From assembly GCA_025529335.1 (NCBI GenBank), contig JAMYHX010000364.1, forward strand, positions 1 to 44,241: 44,241 nt of DNA. The letters are read 5' to 3'. Of the stretch, positions 1-11,565 are shown piece after piece; within the stretch, counting starts at the first letter, position 1; the number at the start of each line of letters is the position of its first letter. A program made the translations under genes and the position numbers. The notes beneath the pieces were generated by a model, which worked only from the letters and a program-made list of their open reading frames with translations, had not been told where the DNA came from and made no database searches. The stretch comes from Rhizopus sp. PT2906. Its lineage: Eukaryota; Mucoromycota; Mucoromycetes; Mucorales; Rhizopodaceae.

Positions 1-437
1 TCACTAAAACATTATTTTGTGGAAAAGCAATGGGGAAGATTGTGGATGTTGTTTAGAACACGTAAGATTCAGTCTGGGTACCGTGTTTTGGATATTGACT
101 CTTTTGTATTAGGCGAAGGATCACCATTGCCTGGACGCGTCACTAATAACAAATTAGCGCGTAGTAATGGCACGCTTGATCCAAATATTCGATTACCTAT
201 GGACAAATATCGTCCTTCACCAGAGACTCATGCCGACATTGTAAGTGTAAAGCTCTGGAGATATCTGGAAAAAGCTTATGGTGTTCAAGGCAAAGCTTAT
301 AATGAAGGTAAAATATATAGAATTATGTCAATGCAGAGTATTGAACCTGATGATTAGATGATATTATTGCACCTGAATATGCAAGATTGAGAGTTTATGT
401 AGACGACTTCAAAAAGAGCATTGATCTTTATCCTTGA
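1..437 (+). CDS. C-terminal part of a DUSP-domain-like protein (5' end outside the window)
   Basis: The reading frame is open from base 1, so the gene begins upstream of the window. I place an intron at 308-357 (donor GTAAAA, acceptor TTAG). It removes an apparent stop at 355-357 and joins in phase to a second exon ending at the TGA at 435-437. The visible part is about 128 residues. It has a Tyr-Phe-Val-x-x-x-Trp start, an internal Pro-Gly-Arg-Val-Thr-Asn-Asn, and a later Asp-Ile-Val-Ser-Val-x-Leu-Trp followed by Lys-Ala-Tyr-Gly. This order resembles the DUSP domain found in some ubiquitin-specific proteases, where it acts as a protein-interaction module. No Cys or His protease box is visible, since any catalytic part would lie upstream. 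The domain call is by pattern only; another protein carrying a similar fold is possible. Confidence 0.5.
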
Positions 438-490
438 GTCTTTATTGTTTATTTTTTTAATAAAGAAAGAGACGTTTAATTTTTGTATTA

Positions 491-521
491 TACAATGTGT
501 GTGTGTGTGTGTGTGTGTGTT
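491..521. repeat. GT/TG microsatellite in a 3' intergenic region
   Basis: About 15 alternating TG units lie between the stop of the DUSP-like gene and the convergent BTB-like gene. T17 (554-570) and A16 (665-680) tracts are nearby. This is simple-sequence DNA with no coding signal. Confidence 0.9.
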
Positions 522-692
522 TAGAACAAAAGCAAGAATTTGATTGCTATATATTTTTTTTTTTTTTTTTGGTGTTTTGTTTTATACAATACAATAAAAC
601 AAAGGCTATACAATGTAGAAAAATGTATGAGGGTTTATAAAAATTTACAGCAAAATAATATATGAAAAAAAAAAAAAAAATGATTAAAAAGA

Positions 693-1903
693 TTATGGCA
701 AGTGATAATAAAGCTTTGGATCCCAAGAACCCTTCTTTAAACCCGATTGTTTGACGACAGCAATTGTATCTTTTCCTTTTTCGAATCGCAAAACGGCCAC
801 CAATTCTACTTTATCATCTGGTTTAAGACTGTTGACGATCGACAATACGTGTTTAGCAAAATAAGATCTCTGAATAGCGTCTTGAACAGGCAATTTAGGA
901 CTTTCCAAGCATCGAATCATCAAATGTTGAGGCAATGACGCATAAACGCGAGCCAAATCCATAAATCCCCGCATGGGAGGTGTACGCGAGGGCATATAGC
1001 CACAAGCAGTGACTTGCCCGATATTGACGTTACCACTGACTTTGATCAAAGGCGAAAAGGCTTCCAACTGAGTAGGCATGACCGCAGCGAGATAAGTCAC
1101 AATGTCTTCCTCGAGTGTCTCGACCCAATGACGTGGTTCCTCTTCTTCCAAAGGCTGATAGGGTTCCATGGCCTCGATATACGTCATGGCCGTCTTTTGG
1201 TTATTCAAGTTTTGATTCAAGGCTAAAAGCAAGTGATCCAAAAGTGGTTCTAATCCCAATTCCTCCGCAGCTTCGAGTAATTCAATGGCAATCTGGGGCT
1301 TCTCGTTGGCGAAAAACATGATTTCTTGAGGTGTCAAGGGTCGATAGAGATGTCCAATGATGGTGTGAAATGTTTCCGGAAGTACGTAAAGGTCAAGTTC
1401 GAGCGTGCTTGTCTGTTCTTCCATAATACGTTGACAAAGGACAGGTGATCGACAGAGAATGGCCGAGTTTAAAGGATAGGTCTTTTGTAAGGTAGGTACA
1501 TACACTGAAATGTCAGAGTAGCCTATATATATTGAATTAAAGTAAGCAAGAGAGAGTTGTATATTATAGAGATTGTGTCCTTACCTTGGTACATGAATCC
1601 CATGGCTGGATAAGCTCCATTAGCATAATCAATATATTGCTGAGATTGGTCATACATGGGTTGATGAGGATGAGGTGGAGGTGGAGGAGGATGAAAATAG
1701 CCAGGAGGATGGTGAGGGTGAGGCATGAGATGGTTGATCATGGGAACAGGTGGCAAGGGTATAGGCATCTGTTGATGTTGTTGAATAGGAGGGTGAGGGT
1801 GAGGTGGAGGTGTGGGATGCTGGTAGTTGTTATGTTCGCCATTCATAAAGTTAGCAGGTTTATAATGTTCGTTATTATAATTGATTGGCAAAACTTGAAC
1901 CAT
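693..1903 (-). CDS. Pro/His-rich protein with a BTB-like domain
   Basis: There are two exons. Exon 1 is 1903-1585, the intron is 1584-1505 (donor GTAAGG, acceptor TTTCAG), and exon 2 is 1504-693; the phase is 1, which restores a valine codon at the junction. The product is about 376 residues. Residues 1-100 are low-complexity and very rich in Pro, His, Gln and Tyr. The rest is a folded region whose early part (PTLQKTYPLNSAILCRSPVL, followed by a Leu-rich stretch and an AAEELGLE helix) resembles BTB/POZ domains, which mediate dimerisation or cullin-3 binding. The C-terminal half is charged and helical and I do not recognise it. The start codon is followed by a Gln/Val-rich leader and is preceded by an A-rich 5' region. 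It is convergent with the DUSP-like gene and divergent from MIS12. The BTB assignment is moderately sure; the cellular role is unknown. Confidence 0.65.
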
Positions 1904-2269
1904 AATCGTTTGATCTAAGCGGTGCTATTCAAAAGCAAATAACAAACAACAATAAAAAAAATTAAAAACACACACGCTTGGAAGAAAGAAAGAAAGAAAA
2001 AAAAAAAAAAAAAAAGTTGTGTGTGTGTGTAATGTTTTGTTGTTATTAAAAAGGTAAAATCTTTTTCTTTATGATTGGCTTGTTCTTTTGCTTTATTTCA
2101 AAAAAGGGAGGTTCATTATGTCAGATAGGGTCTCCCTTTGTGCTTATATAAATAATATCTGTTTTGTCTCATAAAAGTAAAAAACGCATTTTTGAAACTG
2201 GGACAGTTTAAATAGCCTTTGAGGACATTATATCACTTTGATTGTACCAAAGGATTGTAACAATAAACA
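1904..2269. promoter_or_regulatory. Divergent intergenic region between the BTB-like gene and MIS12
   Basis: This 366-base spacer must hold both promoters. It contains a GAAA-type purine tract running into A19 (1997-2015), immediately followed by a short GT repeat, and further T-rich stretches. I see no clear TATA box for MIS12. Confidence 0.5.
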
Positions 2270-3167
2270 ATGACCATTTCAGTAGTCACACATGGGTCTC
2301 TGAAGGGAGCTCTTTTTTCTTTTTCTTTATCTCTAATGATTCCAAGAGAATATTGTGAAAACGAGTTATTGGCTGAAATATTTGGGTTTTTACCTCAACG
2401 ATATTTTGATGAACTCTATGATTACATGAATGCCATCATGCATAATGTCATTGAAGGTGTTAATGAACGATTAGAAGACATGCACAAAGATAAAGCAATA
2501 GAAATATTTCATGTAATTAAAATAATATGGCAATCATACACAAATTAACACACGTGTGTAGATTATTAGAGCATTTGAAAATAAGCTAGAAATTCGTCTA
2601 GACGACTGTTTTAATACCTTACAACAATATGTTTACAATTACGCCTGGAAGATACCCAATAACCTGAATATTGAACTATTCAATCATGCAATTGACTTGA
2701 ATTTAACAAAGGATAAAGAACTTGAATTGGATGAAAATATAAAAAGTTTAAAAAGAAAGATTCGTGCTGTAAAGAGAATAGTTTATTCAAAATATTACAT
2801 ACAACTCACATTTTGTCCTTCTTCAGGAACAACTCTTCAATAGTAGATTAAAAAGGGATTTGGCATCGATTGAAAGTCAGAAAAAGTCAATTGAACCTTA
2901 CCAACAACTAGCAACGATGCTAAGAGAAGCAAAAGAGAAACATCAAGGTAATAAAAATTACATTCATGTGCCCCCTTCTAACATAAAGTGGTAGTATTGA
3001 ATACGGAAGATGCAGTAGAAAAGATTATATATCAACTGGATGTATTGAAACAGCTCATGGAAGATGTATACGCCAAAATTAAAAATCAACCATCTCATGT
3101 CGAGCCAGATGAAAAGATAAAGCGACTGAGAAAAAACATTAAAGAGTTAATTGATGCTCAATCATGA
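2270..3167 (+). CDS. MIS12: Mis12/Mtw1-type kinetochore protein
   Basis: Mis12 is a subunit of the MIND/Mis12 complex, which links centromeric chromatin to the Ndc80 complex at the outer kinetochore. I read four exons: 2270-2512, 2562-2768, 2827-2947 and 2995-3167. All introns are 47-58 bases, are GT-AG and keep phase, giving 247 residues. The family signature is clear. Near the N-terminus there is a hydrophobic GFLPQRYFDELYDYMNAI helix. In exon 2 there is FENKLEIRLDDCFNTLQQYV, then the tryptophan-proline Y-A-W-K-I-P motif typical of Mis12 proteins. The rest is coiled coil (EQLFNSRLKRDL and the Leu/Lys-rich end). The length fits the family (about 200-290). A second in-frame ATG at 2336 lies directly before the conserved region and could be the true start. 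The gene runs convergently into VPS15, only 40 bases from its stop. Confidence 0.88.
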
Positions 3168-3207
3168 GAGAGAAATGTAGATAATAAAGTGTAAATATTT
3201 ATAAGTC

Positions 3208-4473
3208 TTAGGCCAATACTTTAATCACACCATCTCTATCTCCACTAATGATCATTGGGTAAGGTAACTCGGTAAGGATGATGTCTGTGATGGCATCTAT
3301 ATGGTTTCTGAGTAAATACTGTTGTTGTGCTACAGAGTTTGTCAGTGCATTTGTGCTTGTTGTAGAGTTGTTGTTACGAATACTGTTTCCATGGTGATTG
3401 TTGGCTCTGTTGAACTCAAAATGGAATTTTGTATTTTCAATCGTATTCGTACTATATCTCGGTTTACTCTCGTCTAGTTCTGTGCCCAAGATGACCCCCG
3501 AATTCTCTATTCTCGCTGTATCCCAAAATCGTATCTTTCGATCGGATCCTCCAGTGATCATCAGGCGACAATCAGCAGGCGCTGCAATGGCTCGGATTGA
3601 ATTCTCTGTAAAATTGGATTCGTTCATTGTAAATGAATTGACTAATATTTCTCGATCACTTGGCGTTTCGAGAGGCTACTATTACTGTTAACTCGCTAGA
3701 AAGGGGAACTTGTATACATTGTACAAACCTTGTATGCCTCAAGTATCACTCCCGTTGTCTTTTCATCCCCTGATTTTACAGCAAATACCTCTGTGCATTG
3801 CAAGTTGACAATATCCCAAACAGACACTTCGTTTTTACCAGAGGCAATCATCACTTGTTTATTTTCCGCGCGTGGATCCTGGTTCAGCAAGAGCACGCTG
3901 ATACGGCTCTTGCTCGGATGAAGCCACGATTTGAGTGGAATCTGAAATCGTAGGTCGTATAAGGTCAATATGCCTCTCATGGTTCCTACGAGTAACCATG
4001 TATTCAACTTATCAATCGTCATCGCTGTTATCACTCCGTGGCTTTGAGGGTTTTGTAATTTCCAAATGATCTCCATCGTTAATAGGTCCAAGGCATAGAT
4101 ACGACCTTTTGTTGTTGTAAAGATCAGAATGGATTTGGATCCCGCCATTGTGTTTGAAGTATCTGTCATGTGTAAGTATTCTCTTGCTTTTTGTAGACTG
4201 TCGTTACTTACTGCTAGTTATATGTCTCAAATGAAGCGCATATTCATCCTGTAGTTGAAATTCTCGCACTGGAATACACTTGCCAAATTTCAACGCTGTT
4301 CCTGCATTATGAATATCCACTCTAACAAGTGTGAGTGATATATTTAAAAGAATCACACATCTTTATAAATGTATACCGAAAGATATGAATGCTTCCGTTA
4401 TCTGAGGCAGATGCGATACTGTAGGTTTGTTGAATGAATGTAATACACTTTATCCTGCCACCTATAAACTAGG

Positions 4474-4509
<36 letters not shown>

Positions 4510-7500
4510 GTTTGATAGTTTATCCTCAACTTACCTTGCTGATTATATGTCACTCTCGATCTATTGGTGACATTCCTTTCAAGCCTTGAACAATCCCATA
4601 TCTTGACTGAACCATCATCAGAACATGATGCAAATAGCAAATTATCCCATGAAATAGCCAATTGGTTAATAGAGGCCGTGTGCTCTGTGAAATGAGCCAC
4701 CAAGATCCCTTCTGGTCTCCAATTGGCCATGGTTCTAAACGGTGCCATGCCTTGAGGTAATCTTCTGATGCGTTTTAAAACACTTGGGTCTCCAATAAAT
4801 TCGGGTATATAAGGAGGGAAAGCTTCCATGGCAGTTTTGTATAAAAGTCTTTGGAGGTGTGCATAACCAACTACATCTTTGGGTCAGTTGAATATTTATA
4901 CTGGTATTTAAACGTACCTGAGCTGACATCTAATGTTTCCTTGTCATCTTCACCCTTGCATTTCTCTACCATGCTCAAACTGATGGGTTCGTCCATTCTC
5001 GTGTTTTTACTTTTGATCGCGTCCATGGTCAAGATGATACCTTTGTGTATATGTAAGTACCATACACAAAACTATGTGAATAATCTTACTCTTTGGGCGC
5101 TCAAGGCTCTTTGGTAAACTTGTTCCAAAGCTATAATCAGATGGACTCGCTTTGGGTGTCTCCACTGAACCACCTGTCGTACTGATCGGAACAGGCACCG
5201 TCTTTGGGTTATCCTGAGCGAGAGCCCTGACATGTGGCTGATTAGCCATTTGGTTCACTTTACAAAGATCTTCACGGGAATGCGATCTGATAGGCTTTGC
5301 TTTGATCGTGGTTCGCTGTACGCTTGTTTTTGCATTATGAATTTTATGAGACAAGTCTGGTAAGAAGACTGTCATGGGCGTCACACCCAGGTTTTTTAAC
5401 AAGACTTCTTCCTTGCCCATGTTTTCATACTCATCTTTTGAACTAGGGCGGATGCTTCTCGTTTTCACGCGTGATACTTTGAATAGGTAGTCTCGCATGT
5501 GTCTCAGCTTTTCTTCATCATCTAGACTCATACCAACTGACCGTAGGCGTTCTAGAAAAGCTACATCTCTAAAAGGAGGTGAGTACATGTCATTTGATTT
5601 TTTTTCTTTTTTTACTCTTCAGAGTTTTCATCTTCTTTTTCATTCATTCCTATGGCTTACTGCAGTCAATGATGTTGATCTCACGTTTATAAATGTTATG
5701 TATATATACCCATGATGGTTGACGATCCAGATTTGAAAGACTCTCTTTGCTTTTTCCAGAAAGTAGATCTTATAGTGGCCTTGGTAGCCCATAGGATAGC
5801 CTGTTCATAGACTTGACGTGGTATCTAAACAACATGTTAAAAAAATATTTCTACAAACGGTAAGATATTTACAGGTGATTCTATATTCTCTAGCAGCAGC
5901 TCTTCATTAATATCTGCTATATCTGATCTTAAAAAGGGTCGTAACAAAGGATACACGATACACCAAACGTCTGTTTTGGGCAAATGTTTGATGGCAGAAG
6001 AAATAAATCCAACGGATCCATCACGGATCCATATATTGGGATGACACATCAGAGGCCAGACGATACCGACAATTTCCCAAATTTTCATCTTTGGAAATAG
6101 GCCCAGGTCAGCTAAGCTGGTTAGCGAATTGAGCACCTTTTCGACCACAAACTCTTCAGGATCCGTAAGAGCTTGAATCATGAGCGGTAGGATATATTCT
6201 TCCAAACTTCGTGCTCCTACAAAGGTACCAACACCTTTTATGCTCTCAAAGAACGCACTAGATAGTGTTAATAAAGATACGTCTATAGTGTATCATTTAC
6301 CTTCTCAGCATCCAATCCTTGTCGTTCAGATAAGTAATCATATGACTGAGGAGCACATCATTTGCCTTTTGTCGACCAAAAAACACGCATAATGAGGTGA
6401 TGTTGGTCAATAAGGCTCGCTTGACAGAACTACTTTTGTCGATCAGCAATAGGGTCGTTTGTTCTTGAATGACGGATTGAAGTTCCTGAAGATAAGAGTC
6501 ATACGAGGACTAACAACGGGGATTAAAATATGTAAAATACAATAACTACACACTTGCCTCAAAATCCAAATCTTCAGATTCAAGGACGGAAGGATAGATA
6601 TTATCTGTCTTGAGAAACTAGAAATACATAAGCAATATGCGTATAAACAATGACAAAACCCTTACCTGTGTCATTTCCAAGAATCTTAGAGCAGTCTCTG
6701 CTAATAAAGCAATACAAGAAGCATAGGTTGATCTGACGAGAGCATCTGGATCCGTTGTAAATGATCGAAGGCTCGGTAAGATATATTCTGGAAATATTCT
6801 TGCATTAATGGGAGATATGGATTCTACCATACACAGCTATATACATAGATGATATGAGTTATATAAGAAAAAACGCATGTTTACTTACAATTCGAGTCAA
6901 TGTCTTTATTGCATTTGCTCTCACCAGTGCTGATTCATCTGTTAATAAGCACATCAAGTAAGGAACTAGACGGTCAAGCTTGACATCGTCAGGAACTCTT
7001 TCTCCAAGGGCGAAAAGGATATCAAGTGCTTTCAGTTTGGAGCTTGGATAAAGAGTGTTTCGAATCAATGAACAAATGAATGAAAGCAAGATGAGCGATC
7101 CTTCCTCTACACAAGAACATATCAGTTGTTTTGAAACAATGCGTCAAGGCATGTATTACCTCCAGGCTTGTATACGACACCATCTTCATGTGTACTAGAA
7201 ATATGACTGTGGTTTGGAAAGGTGACCTCGGGAGACAATAAGATCTAGAATGCATTGGTACCAAAACAGTCTTTTATTGAACACATACTTACTGATGATG
7301 CAGTGGCTGTGTTGAATGAATCTATGTATACATGTTATAAATAGCCCAACCTTATTCACAGCTATACCTTTCCGTTTCTTGTGTTTCTCTTCATCCACAT
7401 CCTCAGAGGATACATAATCCATAATCTTTTCAAAATCGAAAAAAACGCGTTCAATCTTCTCATCCGCATCCGTTAGTTTTCTGCTTGTCATGCTGGGGTA

Positions 7501-8827
7501 AGCTGAAGATAAGGCAGAGAAGAGGGTTGAATCCTTTTGCTCGACTTTATCAGTTAAAGAGCTCATGTACTGGTATAAGAAAGAATAAAAGTAATGAGGA
7601 AAGGCTTTTCCATGCCATTGAGTTAAATAGTCTTGTGCTGATAATCGAGCATTTGGATCAATCTGTATCATGTGTTGTACTAACTCTCTAATGTTTTTGT
7701 CTTCAATCTTGTTCAGGCTTGTACTTGGATTATATTCCCCGCTCTTGTATTTGAATAGTTGTGATAATGTAAATAGGGAAGAACCTTCTAAAAAGAGTTC
7801 TGCAATCACGCAGCTACATAATGTCAATATATGGAAGAAGATTCTTTTTTTTTTCCCTTACCCAAGTGAGAATATGTCCATCTCTGGTGTGAGTTCATTC
7901 AAATAATCATCCTCATCCATCATTTTCTACGATCTAAAATGTAAATAAGTGCACCTTTTATCACATTGCTTTAATTTACAATGCGTTGATCTATCTCTGT
8001 TCCTGCTTTGTAAAACCGCTCAGGAGCGATGTAACACGTTCTTCTGGACGACGTATCAAAAAAGAATGAAAAATCTGCAGGATTATCCTACATGGATGTC
8101 AATGGTTTGTGATAAAGTGGTTTCTGTATGTACCTCTGGTAAATAAGTTGGTTTAAAAGAAGCAAAGTCGACTATAAATGCCCAATTCCACGATGTGACA
8201 AGGACATTCTCTGTTTTAATATCGCCATGATAAACCTTTCTTGAATGAAAATCAGCAACTCCACGTATGAGTTGATAAGCAATCCATTTTTTTTCAATGG
8301 TTGTTAGAAAGGGTCGTGTGCTAATAAACGAGATGGGGTAAGGGTCTAGAAAAGATGTGTAAATAGCCTTTACCTGATCCTATCATACAGATTGCTATAC
8401 AGATACTGTCTAACAAGATAGGCTGCTCTATCCGTCTCTAATATTCTCTGAAAGGAAAAGGCGTTATGCACATCGGATAAAGTCTTGTATTCCTCTATAT
8501 ATAGAAAGTGTTGGTTCTTTCAAAGTACATAACTACTTGTCATTTGAACCTTTCAATTTCTTCACTCTCTTCTTTAGTGACATTCCTAACTCTGGCTTAA
8601 CAAATATCTTGACAACCACGTAGCCGTCTCTTTCGTGTCTGCCTAGAATGGTCTTCATGAATCGAGCATTGCCAATACTATATATAAAGTATATGCATAA
8701 ATATATAAAAGTTGTAGTTGTTGATAATGTATAAAAGTCACCTTTTCTGATAGTTGATGTCATTCAGCTCGCTTACATAACTGTCGATTCCTGCGATGGC
8801 TGTTACAGTAGAGATTTTGTTGCCCAT
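3208..8827 (-). CDS. VPS15: Vps15-type regulatory protein kinase of the class III PI3-kinase complex
   Basis: Vps15 (PIK3R4) scaffolds and activates Vps34 on endosomal and autophagic membranes. The ATG at 8827 begins Met-Gly-Asn-Lys-Ile-Ser, a myristoylation signal expected of Vps15. I count about 22 small exons. The first are 8827-8742, 8677-8550, 8494-8374, 8320-8134, 8087-7980 and 7926-7862, and all join in phase. The kinase part includes YQKSIGNARFMKT, the catalytic-loop HGDIKTENVLVTSWNW typical of this family, a degenerate DFA in place of DFG, and DIFSLGCVIAELF. HEAT repeats follow (about 7260-5800), then a low-complexity linker (5588-5085), then WD40 repeats (4850-3208) with the Vps15 hallmark GGSDRKIRFWD and an end in GDRDGVIK. 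One intron carries T30 on the sense strand (4507-4478). Intron 2 needs a GTTCAA donor, which is unusual. Confidence 0.93.
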
Positions 8828-9217
8828 CTTGAAAATGAAGCAAGATGCAGGCAGAGTAAAACAAAAAAAAGGTAAATGTTACAGGCCAATGAAATTAAAT
8901 GACCGACATGAAAAAACAATGCATTGACATCTTTAAAGGACTCTCTTGTCATCAAAAAAAAAAAGAGTCGAACTATTTATTGGTTCAATAAAGACTATGT
9001 TGATTTTATATTTGAGGCATCTAAAGAGCTACTTTACTGTAGTATGACAGTCCTTTTAAAGAGAATATCATGCACAATCAAGCCTTATCATCTGATAATG
9101 CTTTTTTCTTAAGCCTGATGACTTGATGACTATAGAAAACATCAGCTGATGATGAGAGAATCAGTTTACATGTATAAATAATTGATCAGGTTTATTAAAT
9201 GTGGTATGTATATATAG
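8828..9217. promoter_or_regulatory. Intergenic region upstream of VPS15 and downstream of the acyl-CoA synthetase
   Basis: This 390-base region should hold the VPS15 promoter and the 3' UTR of the acyl-CoA synthetase gene; both genes are on the minus strand. A short plus-strand ORF (8924-9112) lacks any recognisable feature and I read it as chance. Confidence 0.45.
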
Positions 9218-11565
9218 TTAGTTAAAGGCTCTACCATTTGATAAAGAGGCGTACATAATTTCAATTTGTGATTCATACACTTTCTTTGCATTTTCACGTC
9301 TCAACTTGAAAGTCGGTGTCAAGAGATCATTTTCAATCGAGAATTCATTGGGTGTAAGATAAACACTTCTCATTTGTTCAAATCCCTTAAGATCATTTTC
9401 TTTACCATATGCTGTTAACTCTTTAAGTAATGCCTTTTTCACTTCATCGGATGCATAAGGATCTTCAACTGTAGGGAAATGTTCTTTGGCCCAAGCAGAG
9501 AATGCGTCTTTATCAGGTACAATGATGCCTACTAGTGAAGACTGCATAGAGTCACCATAGACAAAGGCCTGTGCAACCAATTCGTGCTTTTGGTAAACAC
9601 CCTCAATCTTTTCAGGTGCAATGTATTCTCCCTAATAAAAAAAAAAAAATTAACAAAGGATTCTTTTTTTTTCATTCTGTCTCTTTATATATACCTGAGA
9701 TAGCTTGAATATGTTCTTTAGACGGTCAATGATCACCAAACGATTGGCAGAATCGAATTGACCGATATCTCCTGTATGCAACCAACCATCCTTATCAATA
9801 GCTTCGGCCGTCTTTTCGGGCAATTGGTAATATCCTTGCATGATGGAGGTACCTCGAATACAGATTTCACCACGAGGGAAAGGTTTGTCTGTTGAGAAAT
9901 ATTCCATTTCAGGTACGTCAACCAACTTAATTTCTGAACAAGGGAAAGGTGCACCAACAACACCTGATGTATTATCATCCGTGATGGTCTATCGTCACAC
10001 ATATTAGCTATTATAAAAACTTGTATGTCTATTTTACCAATGCTCCACCACAAAAGTTTTCTGTTTGTCCATATCCTTCAAACACCTTGGCTGAAAAACA
10101 AATTCGCATGAAATCCATCACATCAGGTGAGACAGGAGCAGATCCACTCAGAATAAAACGAAGTCTACCACCCAATTTTTGTCGAATCTAAACTCTCTGT
10201 TATCAACATGTGCTTACAAATAATATAAAAAGGACTTGCCTGTGTAAAGACGACACGATCCCAAAGCCAGTGATGGACTGTCTTTGAGAGATGTCTTTTC
10301 TTGGATTGGAAGGCCGTATTAAACAAGTAAGCTGAAACACCTCCCTTTGCCTTAACACCAGCCAATACTTTGTCATAGATACGGTTGAAGAGTCGAGGTA
10401 CTGAACAAAAGACGGTGGGTCTCAATTCTGCAATGTCATCTAATAGTTTGAGTGTATCCCCCTATTACGTAATATGAATATACTTCTTTTGGGAATTAAA
10501 ATTAATATACCTGGTAGTAACCGATAGCTGCTCCTCTGAACAAGTGAATGCCTTGAGCGACACGTTCGAATACATGAGCAAGAGGGAGATATGAAATATA
10601 GATATCATCTGAATTGACATCAGCAAATGTGCCTTTATCACCTAGAGCTGCAATGGCTGAGATTGCTGCTACACAATTAGCCTGAGTTATAACAGCGCCT
10701 TTAGGAACACCGGTTGTTCCGCTATGTAATATTGCTTAGTTGATCGATTATATAATCTTTTTCCCGAAATATGTACCTAGTGTAGCAAATGGTAGCAATA
10801 TCCTCTGGCTTGGGCAAATCTGATTCTGATGTAACCTCGGAACCTATCGTTTCGACTTGTCGGAAAGTGTATACCTTGATACCTGCAGCTTCGGCTTCGG
10901 CTTTCTTTGCATCGTCGACTTCATCATCCATGACGATGGCTGTACTGATGGTAGCGATTTGAGATTTTAATCTGACGATATTATCCAGTTTATCAGCACT
11001 CAAGACGATATATTCCATGCTTGTCTGGTTAATAATGTATTCCATTGCTTCAGCACCTAATGTGTCGTAAAGTGCAACAATCATAAATGCTTGTCTGTAA
11101 GATGCAATCTCGGTCATGGTCTATAAAATATAAGTTCTCTGAAAGAATATCCCTATATGTGTATTACCCATTCTGGTCTGTTGACAGAATAAACACCAAT
11201 GGCATGTTGACGTTTTAAGCCAAGATGCAGCATACCCTTTCCGAAATTCTCAATACGCGTGCGAACTTCTGGATAATTCTGCCAGACATATTCCTTTGCT
11301 ACACCATCTTCTATCCGACGTGTGCCCATGAAGGGTTTATCTAATTGATTTTCTTTAATACCACGGCAAGACTTTATATAATGTGAAACTTACCACCCGC
11401 TGAATTATAGCCATGAACAAAGATATCCCAAGCGGTAAAGACTCCTTCTGGATGATCAACCAGTTTGTCTGCAAATTTGAAGTGACGAAAAGGTACAGTT
11501 TCACCCTCTTTCTTTTCAGATCCTGGAACTGGTACAGAATAAGGTGGGTCAAAGGCAGGTGGCAT
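9218..11565 (-). CDS. Long-chain fatty-acid-CoA ligase (AMP-forming acyl-CoA synthetase)
   Basis: The enzyme activates long-chain fatty acids with ATP and CoA through an acyl-adenylate, for lipid synthesis or beta-oxidation. The ATG at 11565 starts exon 1, which ends at 11394 with a GTAAGT donor; further exons continue to the stop at 9218. The AMP-binding P-loop S-G-T-T-G-V-P-K-G is encoded just after an intron near 10735. Downstream are SYLPLAHVFERV, PTVFCSVPRLFNRIYDKV, DGWLHTGDIGQFDSANRL with IIDRLKNIFKLSQ, and a C-terminal lobe ending in LTPTFKLRRENA. These are in family order and characteristic of eukaryotic long-chain enzymes such as Faa and ACSL. The C-terminus (Arg-Ala-Phe-Asn) is not a PTS1 peroxisomal signal and no transmembrane helix stands out. 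The exact paralogue cannot be told. A 19-base A tract lies just upstream of the start. Confidence 0.92.

Noticed and set aside
9061..9160. Repeated TGATGA/CATCA motifs upstream of VPS15
   Set aside because: They are short and irregular and do not form a defined repeat array.
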